This document shows, one piece after another, positions 1 through 5,878 of a stretch of 12,096 nucleotides of DNA. Each line of letters starts with the position of its first letter. The stretch's first letter is position 1. The stretch lies in the NCBI GenBank assembly GCA_026393735.1, contig JAPKZP010000649.1:1-12096 (forward strand), given 5' to 3'. The notes under the pieces are model-generated. The model did not search any database, was not told the DNA's origin, and saw only the letters and a program-made list of their open reading frames with translations. A program made the translations under genes and the position numbers. Source of the DNA: Acidobacteriota bacterium (lineage in GTDB: Bacteria; Acidobacteriota; Vicinamibacteria; Vicinamibacterales; JAKQTR01).

Positions 1-99
1 CCATGCCGCGCCGCCAGACCGTCCGCCCACGGGCCGAAAACAGCAGCAATTCGGAAGCCGCCACTGCGGCAGCGGTCTTGCTATCTCTACACGCGATGA
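1..99 (+). other. Left edge: possible 3' end of an upstream gene
   Basis: A reading frame open from the window edge (base 1) ends with TGA at 97-99. That TGA overlaps the ATG (96-98) of the next gene as ATGA, a junction typical of translational coupling. It could be the tail of a further pilin gene, for example a FimT/GspH-like one, because such genes often precede PilV-like genes. However, only about two thirds of third positions are G/C in this frame, lower than I would expect for this genome. The 33-residue tail matches nothing I recognise. The same stretch is also open in frame with the next gene, so it could instead be plain leader sequence. Confidence 0.2.
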
Positions 100-560
100 G
101 GCGCGTGCGCTGGTCGTCCGTGCAGGGAACCACGCTCGTCGAAGCGATCATCGCGATCGGGCTGCTCGCCGGCGTCGTGGCCTCGCTGGCCGCGTTGTCG
201 GCGATGGCCGTACGGACCGCAACGCTCAGCAGGGAGCGGACGCTCGCGGCGTGGTTGTGCGTCCAGAAGATGGAACAGCTTCGCAGTCAGATCCTCCCGC
301 TGCCGGTCTCGCCGGCCGACGCTCTGTTGCGCGATGCGCCCGGCTTCGTCGAGTACCTGGACGCGGCCGGCCGTGAGGACGCCGCACGAGGCGCAGTGTT
401 CGTCCGGCGATGGTCCGTGCGTGCCCTGGACAGAGATCCGGACCTGCTCGTCCTCGTCGTGGAGGCGTCTCCATGCCGCGTCGCCGGTCACGGACCGGCC
501 TGCGGCGACGCCACCGCTCGCGTCAGAATCGCCAGCGTCCGACCGAGGCCCGCATGGTAG
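96..560 (+). CDS. PilV/GspI-like type IV prepilin (minor pilin or pseudopilin)
   Basis: This 154-aa protein is a likely minor pilin or pseudopilin, put into the inner membrane and then into a pilus-like fibre. The start at ATG 96 gives a short leader, MRRVRWSSVQG, followed by TTLVEA. That is the prepilin peptidase site: Gly at -1 (residue 11) and Glu at +5 (residue 16). A hydrophobic helix follows (about residues 17-40), then a short soluble domain. The helix-to-domain text (LAAWLCVQKMEQLRS) is typical of the PilV/GspI family. Cys127 and Cys136 near the C-terminus could form a disulfide. The frame is open upstream to ATG 3, but that start would give a leader of about 42 residues with poorer codon use, so 96 is preferred. 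I see no clear Shine-Dalgarno sequence. The stop overlaps the next gene's ATG by 7 bases (ATGGTAG). Pilus versus type II secretion cannot be decided here. Confidence 0.82.
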   Translation: MRRVRWSSVQGTTLVEAIIAIGLLAGVVASLAALSAMAVRTATLSRERTLAAWLCVQKMEQLRSQILPLPVSPADALLRDAPGFVEYLDAAGREDAARGAVFVRRWSVRALDRDPDLLVLVVEASPCRVAGHGPACGDATARVRIASVRPRPAW

Positions 561-1609
561 CCGACCGAACTGCGCCGGGATTCACGCTCGTCGAGCTGCT
601 GGTCGCGGTCGCGGTGTCGGTCATCGCGCTCGGGCTGATCGTGCAGCTCGCAGGACCGGCGGCCGCCGCGTTCCAAGCGCTGCCGGAAGCGCTGGATGCC
701 CAGCAGCGCCTCCGGGCCGCCTCATCTCTCCTCGCCACCGAGATCGCGGGCGCCGGCGCCGGGCCATCGCTGGCGTGGGGAGCAGGCGCTTCGCTCACAT
801 GGCCCGGGATCCTGCCGTGCCGATGGACCGGAGGGCCGCTGTCGGGCGTAGCTGGCGGCTGCGCGCAGTCGGATGCGATCACGGTCCTGAGCGTGGCGCA
901 ACAGGCGCCGCAGGCGATCGTGCCGGCGGCGATCGATGATCTCGGCGCCGCGATTCCGCTGGCTCGCGCGTCGGCGTGCGAGTTGGCGGTGGCGGCGTGC
1001 CGCATGACGCGCGGCAGCCGGGCCCTCGTCATCGACGGATCCGGGGCGTGGGATGTGCTGGTCGTGACCGACGTGGCGGCCGACGGCACGGCAATCGGCC
1101 ACGCCCAGGCCCGCCTGTCCCATCCCTACAGCGCGTCGGTTTTGAGCCTCGAGTACGTCGGAGACGCCGCTGTTCCCGTCGTTCTGATTGGAGCGTCGGC
1201 CGAAGACCGGCGGACGACCTACGGTCCGCTGCCGCCGCCCGTCGGCGTTGGCGATCCGCGCCGCGCGTGGCCGCCGGGAGAGAACTGCATGTTCGCCATG
1301 GCCGGCACGCAGCAGGCGTCCCGCCTGGCTCCGCTCGTCGACGACGGCACGGGGACGGCAACGCTGCCGTTCTCGATGTTGACGGATGGTCCCTGGTGTC
1401 CGGACCCGGGATCCCCGAACCGGTACGATGCCGATCTGCTGCGGATCCGACGTGTACGCGTGACGCTGCGTGTCCACGCGCAGGCGACCTCCGTCCGCGG
1501 GTCGAGTGCTGCCTTGTTCAGCCTGCCGGGCCAGGCGAGCGATGCCGTCCGGATGGTCCCTGACCTCGTGGTGCGCTTCGACGTCGCTCCACGCAACCTC
1601 GCACGGTAG
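554..1609 (+). CDS. PilW-like type IV prepilin (minor pilin)
   Basis: This 351-aa protein is a probable minor pilin of the PilW kind, thought to act with PilV- and PilX-like partners at the pilus tip or in priming assembly. The N-terminus MVADRTAPG is followed by FTLVELLVAVAVSVIALGL: Gly9 is -1 and Glu14 is +5 for prepilin peptidase, then a transmembrane and assembly helix. The next segment (QRLRAASSLLATEIAGAGAG) is the usual PilW/GspJ-style amphipathic helix. The large C-terminal domain carries several cysteines, probably in disulfides. ATG 554 is preferred over an earlier in-frame ATG at 473 because it gives a short leader and has GAGG (545-548) at good spacing. It overlaps the upstream stop by 7 bases, so the two are probably translationally coupled. 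The exact subfamily is uncertain. Confidence 0.8.
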   Translation: MVADRTAPGFTLVELLVAVAVSVIALGLIVQLAGPAAAAFQALPEALDAQQRLRAASSLLATEIAGAGAGPSLAWGAGASLTWPGILPCRWTGGPLSGVAGGCAQSDAITVLSVAQQAPQAIVPAAIDDLGAAIPLARASACELAVAACRMTRGSRALVIDGSGAWDVLVVTDVAADGTAIGHAQARLSHPYSASVLSLEYVGDAAVPVVLIGASAEDRRTTYGPLPPPVGVGDPRRAWPPGENCMFAMAGTQQASRLAPLVDDGTGTATLPFSMLTDGPWCPDPGSPNRYDADLLRIRRVRVTLRVHAQATSVRGSSAALFSLPGQASDAVRMVPDLVVRFDVAPRNLAR

Positions 1610-1616
1610 GCGAGAC

Positions 1617-2309
1617 ATGGACTCAGGCGCCGCATCCCGGGGTGTCGCCCTGGTGGCCGTGCTCGTGGTGATGGCGTTCGTGTCAGCCGTCGGGCTCGGC
1701 CTTCTGCTCATCACCAGCATCGAGCCGCTCGCCGAGGCGAACCACGAGAGTGCGCTGCTGGCGCGCTATGCGGCCGAAGCCGGACTCGATGTCGCCGCCC
1801 ATGAACTGGGCGAACGATCCGATTGGGACGCGGTCCTGACCGGCGTCGCCGCTTCCGGGCTCCTGGATCCCGCAGGCGGGATGATCGGCCTCCCGGACGG
1901 GACGACGGTCGAGGCGGCCGCATTGACCAACGGCGCCACCTGCGGGCATCCGGAGCCGTGCACGGAGCGCGAACTGACCGCATTCGTCGCGGACCGGCCT
2001 TGGGGGCCGAACAACCCCCGGTGGACGCTGTTCGGTGTCCTCCACATGGCCCGAGTCGCCCCGGAGGCGCCGCCATCGCTGGCGGTCGTGTGGATGGCCG
2101 ACGACCCCGCCGACATCGACGGCAATGCCTGGCGGGACACCGTTCCAGCCGCGGACGGCAGCCGGGGTCCGGGCGCCTGCATCGTCGCGGTCCGGGTCGA
2201 GGGATTCGCGTCGAGGGCCGGCCACCGGACGATTGTGGCAACGCTTGCGCGCGCCGACCCGGAGTGCCGCCAGGGCGCCCGCGTGGTGTCATGGCGCGAG
2301 GTGTTCTGA
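1617..2309 (+). CDS. PilX-like pilus assembly protein (PilX_N family)
   Basis: This 230-aa protein begins MDSGAASRGVALVAVLVVMA, a single N-terminal membrane helix, followed by LLARYAAEAGLDVAAHEL. That arrangement, with the YxAEAGL motif, marks the PilX N-terminal family of minor pilus components. Unlike its two upstream neighbours it has no Glu at +5 after the Gly9-Val10 bond (the residue is Ala), as often seen in PilX-type and GspK-like proteins. The C-terminal half has a DDPADIDGN patch (about residues 163-171) that could bind a metal, then a beta-rich end. Cys pairs such as CGHPEPC suggest disulfides. It starts 7 bases after the PilW-like stop, with a purine stretch (GGCGAG, 1609-1614) just upstream, so it is the third gene of one operon. 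A PilY1-type adhesin, a frequent partner, does not follow. Confidence 0.75.
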   Translation: MDSGAASRGVALVAVLVVMAFVSAVGLGLLLITSIEPLAEANHESALLARYAAEAGLDVAAHELGERSDWDAVLTGVAASGLLDPAGGMIGLPDGTTVEAAALTNGATCGHPEPCTERELTAFVADRPWGPNNPRWTLFGVLHMARVAPEAPPSLAVVWMADDPADIDGNAWRDTVPAADGSRGPGACIVAVRVEGFASRAGHRTIVATLARADPECRQGARVVSWREVF

Positions 2310-2340
2310 CCGTGTCCGACCGAGGTCCTGACCCCGGAGC

Positions 2341-2439
2341 CTTGTGTTGGTCGTGGAGCAGGCCTTCAGGCCTGCTTGGTGCCCGAGCCTACGCAGGGCT
2401 CAATCCCTGCGCCACACCCGCATCTGTGGTCAACACAAG
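2341..2439. repeat. 99-bp nested inverted-repeat element (MITE- or REP-like, or structured RNA)
   Basis: The ends are a perfect 9-bp inverted repeat, CTTGTGTTG (2341-2349) and CAACACAAG (2431-2439). Inside are two strong hairpins. The first has arms GCAGGCCT (2358-2365) and AGGCCTGC (2368-2375), effectively with a TTCA loop. The second has CGCAGGG (2392-2398) pairing with CCCTGCG (2405-2411) across a 6-base loop. GTGG (2353-2356) and CCAC (2412-2415) can pair to enclose both hairpins, giving a branched, cloverleaf-like fold. An alternative 5-bp stem, GAGCC (2385-2389) with GGCTC (2397-2401), competes with the second hairpin. There is no T-run, so it is not a classic intrinsic terminator, although it follows the pilin operon and could slow polymerase. 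I see no obvious target duplication. Whether it is dispersed in the genome cannot be judged from one copy. Confidence 0.55.
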
Positions 2440-2458
2440 TGAACGCTGGATCTAAACT
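2430..2458 (+). promoter_or_regulatory. Candidate sigma-70 promoter for the secreted coiled-coil gene
   Basis: TCAACA (2430-2435, four of six matches to TTGACA) and TAAACT (2453-2458, four of six matches to TATAAT) lie 17 bp apart. Transcription would start near 2465, giving an untranslated leader of roughly 40 bases before the AGAGGAG and ATG at 2503. The -35 lies within the right terminal inverted repeat of the 2341-2439 element, so that element would supply part of the promoter. Both boxes are only moderate matches. Confidence 0.3.
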
Positions 2459-2502
2459 CGCCGGCGCCGACGACCGATACTCCGATGAGCAGAGGAGTGC
2501 GG

Positions 2503-3171
2503 ATGCACGTCGAGCCGCAGTTGAGCATGGCGACACAGAGTCTCACCGCCGGCGCGGGAACGGTCGTTGCTGCCGCGAGAGCGCGGCGCGAGGCCGGCCG
2601 TGTGCACGCCAGCGCGCGCTGCATGGTCGTCGTCGTGCTGGTGCTCTTCTGCATGGGCGTGGCGCTGCCGGCCGCGGGGCAGTCGCTCGGCGAGGTGGCT
2701 CGACGTGAAGCTGAGCGACGCAAGACGGTGAAGGCCCCCGTGCGCGTCTACACGAACGACAGCCTGCAGCCCACGTCGGAGGCCCCTCCGCCCCCACCCG
2801 CGGCCACGCCGGCCGCCGAGCCTGCGTCCGGCGGAAAGCCCGATGCGGCGCAGGCCGCCGCGGCCGCGCCTGCGGCGCCCGACCCAAAGAAGGATCCCGA
2901 GTACTGGCGCAAGCGCATCACCGACGCCAGGACCCAGCGCGATCGCAACGCCTTCCTGATGACCGCGCTGCAAACCCGCATCGACTCGCTCTGGGCGGAC
3001 TTCACCGCGCGCGACGACCCTGCGCAGCGGTCGATCATCGGTTCGGAGCGGGATCGCGCGGTCGCCGAACTCGAGCGCATGAAGAAGGATCAGGCCGACT
3101 TCGACAAGCAGATCGCGGACATCGAGGAAGAAGCCCGCCGCGCCAACGTGCCGCCCGGCTGGATCCGCTAG
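2503..3171 (+). CDS. Secreted coiled-coil protein of unknown function ('VYTND' family)
   Basis: I cannot assign a function. From ATG 2503 the protein is 222 aa. A hydrophobic segment (VVVVLVLFCMGVALPAAG, about residues 42-59) followed by QSLGE looks like a signal peptide with cleavage after Ala-Ala-Gly. Next comes a charged stretch ending in VRVYTNDSL, then a Pro/Ala-rich linker (about residues 88-130), and then a helical, probably coiled-coil domain (EYWRKRITDAR to the end) closing with NVPPGWIR. From memory, similar short periplasmic proteins occur widely in Acidobacteriota. AGAGGAG (2491-2497) sits 5 bases before ATG 2503, which decides this start. ATG 2485 lacks such a site. GTG 2602 or ATG 2623 would give a more usual signal-peptide length and remain possible. 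The C-terminus converges on aroB, 22 bp away. Confidence 0.7.
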   Translation: MHVEPQLSMATQSLTAGAGTVVAAARARREAGRVHASARCMVVVVLVLFCMGVALPAAGQSLGEVARREAERRKTVKAPVRVYTNDSLQPTSEAPPPPPAATPAAEPASGGKPDAAQAAAAAPAAPDPKKDPEYWRKRITDARTQRDRNAFLMTALQTRIDSLWADFTARDDPAQRSIIGSERDRAVAELERMKKDQADFDKQIADIEEEARRANVPPGWIR

Positions 3172-3193
3172 CCCGGGTTGCAGGCCAGGCGGT

Positions 3194-4288
3194 TCACTCG
3201 CCGAGGCCGAGTTCCCGCAACGCCCTCGCCAGTTCGTCTTCCGACACGTCGGTCACCATCGACACGGCGCCGATTCCTGTCGGCAGCACGAAGTGCAGAC
3301 GACCGTCGTGCACCTTCTTGTCGCGCCGCATGTGGTCGAGTTGTGCCGACGCGGAGAGGTCGCCGACCGGCGGCAGCGGACCGAGCTGCGCAATGACGCT
3401 CGCCACCGCGTCGTGGTCACCAGGCGCCAGGACGCCGCGTGCCGACGCGATGGCACACGACGCGAGCATCCCGTAGGCCACGGCCTCGCCGTGGCGGAAC
3501 CGGCGGTACCTCGTGGCTGCTTCCAGCGCGTGCCCGACGGTATGGCCGAAATTCAGCACTCGGCGGGCGCCGGACTCCCGTTCGTCTTCGGCCACGATGG
3601 CGGCCTTGATGCGGCAGCAGTCGGCGATGACCGGCGTGAGGACGGCCGGGTCGCGGCGCGAAATCGGGCCGAGCTCGCGCCGGAGGCGCGCGAAGAGCTC
3701 GGCATCACAGGCGACGCCGTACTTGATGACCTCGTAGAGCCCAGCCCGGAACTCCCGGCGAGGCAGCGTCGCGAGCAGGCTGGGATCGATCACGACGGCC
3801 CACGGCTGATAGAACGCGCCAACCAGATTCTTCCCGGCCGGCAGGTTGACGCCCACTTTGCCGCCGATGGCGGCGTCGACCTGGGCCAGCAACGTCGTCG
3901 GCACGTGCACCAGGGCGAGGCCGCGCAGATACGTGGCAGCGGCGAAGCCGCCCACATCGCCGACGACCCCGCCGCCGAAGGTGACAATTTCCGCCGACCG
4001 ATCGGCGGCGGCCCGCAGCAGCGCGTCGTAGATGCGCAGCGCGGTCGGCAGCGTCTTGTGGCGCTCGCCGTCCGGCACGAGAATCGCCTCGGCGCCGGGC
4101 AGGATGTCCTGCATCGCGCTGCCCCAGTATCCCCACACGGTCGGATTCGACACGATGAATCGCGTCGATCCGCCGCAGACCTCGTCGAGCAGGCGGGGGA
4201 GCGCGGCGAGCGTGCCCGGCCCGATGATCGCCGGATAGGTCCGTGACGGCGTGCGGACGTCGATGCGGAGTGGAACGGATTGGTCCAT
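3194..4288 (-). CDS. aroB: 3-dehydroquinate synthase
   Basis: This cytoplasmic enzyme performs step two of the shikimate pathway, converting DAHP to 3-dehydroquinate with NAD+ and a divalent metal. The 364-aa length is normal. Visible family motifs are PDGERHKTL (72-80), the NAD-binding GGGVVGDVGGFAAATYLRG (105-123), PTTLLAQVDAAIGGKVGVN (130-148), EVIKYG (186-191), NFGHTVGHALE (246-256) and HGEAVAYGM (266-274). Glu186, His249 and His266 are the expected metal ligands, and all are present, so the enzyme should be active. The reading frame stays open far upstream through the antisense of proS, but homology begins at MDQSVPLRIDV, so ATG at 4288 is the start. It is transcribed divergently from proS and ends 22 bp from the convergent secreted-protein gene. 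No other aro gene is adjacent. Confidence 0.97.
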   Translation of the reverse strand: MDQSVPLRIDVRTPSRTYPAIIGPGTLAALPRLLDEVCGGSTRFIVSNPTVWGYWGSAMQDILPGAEAILVPDGERHKTLPTALRIYDALLRAAADRSAEIVTFGGGVVGDVGGFAAATYLRGLALVHVPTTLLAQVDAAIGGKVGVNLPAGKNLVGAFYQPWAVVIDPSLLATLPRREFRAGLYEVIKYGVACDAELFARLRRELGPISRRDPAVLTPVIADCCRIKAAIVAEDERESGARRVLNFGHTVGHALEAATRYRRFRHGEAVAYGMLASCAIASARGVLAPGDHDAVASVIAQLGPLPPVGDLSASAQLDHMRRDKKVHDGRLHFVLPTGIGAVSMVTDVSEDELARALRELGLGE

Positions 4289-4335
4289 GAGGTCGCGCCT
4301 GACTCGACGCCGATCTCCGGGGTGATGCGCGTCGA

Positions 4336-4348
4336 TGGTAGGATAACA
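4336..4348. promoter_or_regulatory. Overlapping extended -10 elements for aroB (-) and proS (+)
   Basis: On the plus strand TGGTAGGAT (4336-4344) reads as an extended -10 (TG, one base, then TAGGAT) for proS. On the minus strand TGTTATCCT (4348-4340) reads as an extended -10 (TATCCT) for aroB. The two hexamers share five bases (4340-4344). Predicted starts are near 4351 for proS and near 4333 for aroB, leaving leaders of about 64 and 45 bases. Neither side has a convincing -35, which is tolerated by extended -10 promoters. This is the only AT-leaning stretch in the 126-bp gap, which supports the placement. Confidence 0.4.
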
Positions 4349-4365
4349 CTTACGCCGTTTTTCAC

Positions 4366-4381
4366 AGGAGGCCGCCGTCTG
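4366..4381 (+). promoter_or_regulatory. Strong Shine-Dalgarno before an in-frame CTG upstream of proS
   Basis: AGGAGG (4366-4371) is a perfect Shine-Dalgarno core. It is 43 bases upstream of the annotated proS ATG and 22 upstream of the next in-frame ATG (4394), too far to serve either. At the ideal 7-base spacing lies CTG (4379-4381), in frame with proS. Starting there would add 12 residues (LRGAPMLGQERT, with initiator Met replacing Leu). CTG starts are rare but real. The alternatives are a ribosome standby site or chance. Confidence 0.3.
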
Positions 4382-4414
4382 CGCGGTGCTCCCATGCTGG
4401 GGCAGGAACGTACC

Positions 4415-5875
4415 ATGGCCGAGAAAGACCAGAACAAGGAACAGTTCATCACCGAGATCACGCCGAAGTCCGAGGACTTCTCGCGCTGGTATACGGATCT
4501 TGTCCGCCGCGCCGAACTGGCGGACTACTCGCCCATCAAGGGCTGCATGGTCATCCGGCCGTACGGCTACGCCATCTGGGAGCTCATCCAGCGCGGCCTG
4601 GACGATCGGTTCAAGGCGACGGGCCACGTGAACGCGTACTTCCCGCTGTTCATTCCCCGGAGCCTGCTGCTGAAGGAAGCCGAGCACGTCGAGGGCTTCG
4701 CGCCGCAGGTGGCGTGGGTGACGAAGGGCGGCACGGAGGAGCTCGAGGAGCCGCTGGCGATCCGCCCGACCTCGGAAGTGATCATCGGCACGATGTACGC
4801 CAAGTGGATCAAGTCCTGGCGCGACCTGCCCGTGCTCATCAACCAGTGGGCGAATATCGTCCGCTGGGAGAAGGTGACGCGGCTCTTCCTGCGCACGACG
4901 GAGTTCCTCTGGCAGGAAGGGCATACGGCGCACGAGACGGCGGACGAGGCCGAGGAGGAGACGCGCAAGATCCTCGCGCTCTACAAGGAGTTTGCCGAAA
5001 CCGAGCTCGCGATGCCGGTGGTCGCCGGCAGGAAGTCGGAGAGCGAGAAGTTCGCCGGCGCCGCGCGCACGTACTCTATCGAGGCGCTGATGGGCGACGG
5101 CCGCGCGCTGCAGGCCGGCACGTCGCACAACCTGGGCCAGAACTTCGCCATTGCGTTCGACATCCAGTTCCAGGCGCGGGACAAGTCGCTGCAGTACGTG
5201 CACGGCACGTCCTGGGGCGTGTCGACGCGCCTCATCGGGGGCGTCATCATGACCCACGGTGACGAGACGGGCCTGATGCTGCCGCCGCGCATCGCGCCGT
5301 ACCAGGTGGTCCTCGTGCCGATCCCGCGCGGGAACTGGCGCGAGACCGTCCTCCCGCGCGCGCAGCAGATTCGCGACGCGCTGGTCGCCCAGGGCGTGCG
5401 CGTGATGCTCGACGACCGCGACGCCTACACGCCGGGCTGGAAGTTCTCGGAATGGGAGTTGCGTGGCGTCCCGTTGCGGCTGGAGATCGGCCCGAAGGAC
5501 ATCGAGAAGCAGCAGGTGATGCTGGCGCGCCGCGACACGCGCGAGAAGATCCCGGCGCCGATGGACGGGCTCGCCGGCCGCGTGAAGGACCTGCTCGAAG
5601 CCATCCAGCAGAACATGTTCGATCGCGCGCTGGCCTTCCAGAAGGAGCACACCAGCGCGACGACGTCGTGGGAGGAGTTCGCCCAGATCATGGAAGGGCG
5701 CCCGGGCTTCGTCGTGTCGCCGTGGTGCGGCACCGAGGCGTGCGAAGCCGACATCAAGACGGCGACGCAGGCGACGATCCGCAACCTGCCGATCGACGCG
5801 CAGCCCGGCGGGGCGCCGTGCATCAAGTGCGGCAAGCCGTCGGTGGCCGACGCCTGGTTCGCCAAGGCGTACTGA
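4415..5875 (+). CDS. proS: Prolyl-tRNA synthetase, archaeal/eukaryal type
   Basis: This class II synthetase charges tRNA-Pro with proline. The 486-aa form is the short archaeal/eukaryal type (as in Thermus), not the longer E. coli type: the roughly 180-residue editing insertion between motifs 2 and 3 is absent. Visible parts are the proline-binding RPTSE (117-121), motif 2 (FLRTTEFLWQEGHTAH, 158-173), GTSHNLGQNF (235-244), motif 3 (GTSWGVSTRLIGGVIMTHGD, 264-283), an anticodon-binding domain from about residue 294 (APYQVVLVPIP), and a C-terminal zinc domain with Cys438, Cys443, Cys469 and Cys472. The chain ends in Tyr486, as in Thermus ProRS, where the C-terminal Tyr reaches the active site. 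ATG 4415 has AGGAA (4404-4408) at 6 bases; see the separate entry on a possible CTG start. It diverges from aroB and nearly abuts the convergent HEAT gene. Confidence 0.97.
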   Translation: MAEKDQNKEQFITEITPKSEDFSRWYTDLVRRAELADYSPIKGCMVIRPYGYAIWELIQRGLDDRFKATGHVNAYFPLFIPRSLLLKEAEHVEGFAPQVAWVTKGGTEELEEPLAIRPTSEVIIGTMYAKWIKSWRDLPVLINQWANIVRWEKVTRLFLRTTEFLWQEGHTAHETADEAEEETRKILALYKEFAETELAMPVVAGRKSESEKFAGAARTYSIEALMGDGRALQAGTSHNLGQNFAIAFDIQFQARDKSLQYVHGTSWGVSTRLIGGVIMTHGDETGLMLPPRIAPYQVVLVPIPRGNWRETVLPRAQQIRDALVAQGVRVMLDDRDAYTPGWKFSEWELRGVPLRLEIGPKDIEKQQVMLARRDTREKIPAPMDGLAGRVKDLLEAIQQNMFDRALAFQKEHTSATTSWEEFAQIMEGRPGFVVSPWCGTEACEADIKTATQATIRNLPIDAQPGGAPCIKCGKPSVADAWFAKAY

Positions 5876-5878
5876 CGG

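Noticed and set aside
1..16. Similar start of the window (CCATGCCGCGCCGCC) and bases 471-485 (CCATGCCGCGTCGCC), as a possible repeat
   Set aside because: The match does not extend beyond about 15 bases and is easily reached by chance in Arg/Pro-rich GC-rich sequence.
722..1720. Minus-strand open frame of about 332 codons opposite the PilW-like gene
   Set aside because: Arg-rich antisense shadow; the plus strand has a prepilin site and coupled starts.
2358..2411. Intrinsic terminator for the pilin operon
   Set aside because: The hairpins are strong but no T-run follows either of them on either strand, so a classical terminator call is not supported. Some role in termination remains possible.
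2381..2415. tRNA T-arm-like look of GCAGGG CTCAAT CCCTGC followed by GCCACA
   Set aside because: The loop is six bases without a TTCRA motif, and no acceptor, D or anticodon arms can be drawn. It is better explained as part of the nested-repeat element.
4289..5650. The aroB reading frame stays open for about 1.36 kb further upstream, antisense to proS
   Set aside because: AroB homology starts at the ATG at 4288 and the upstream translation is Arg/His/Leu-rich with no family features. In this GC-rich DNA the codons that would give antisense stops are rare, so long shadow frames are expected.
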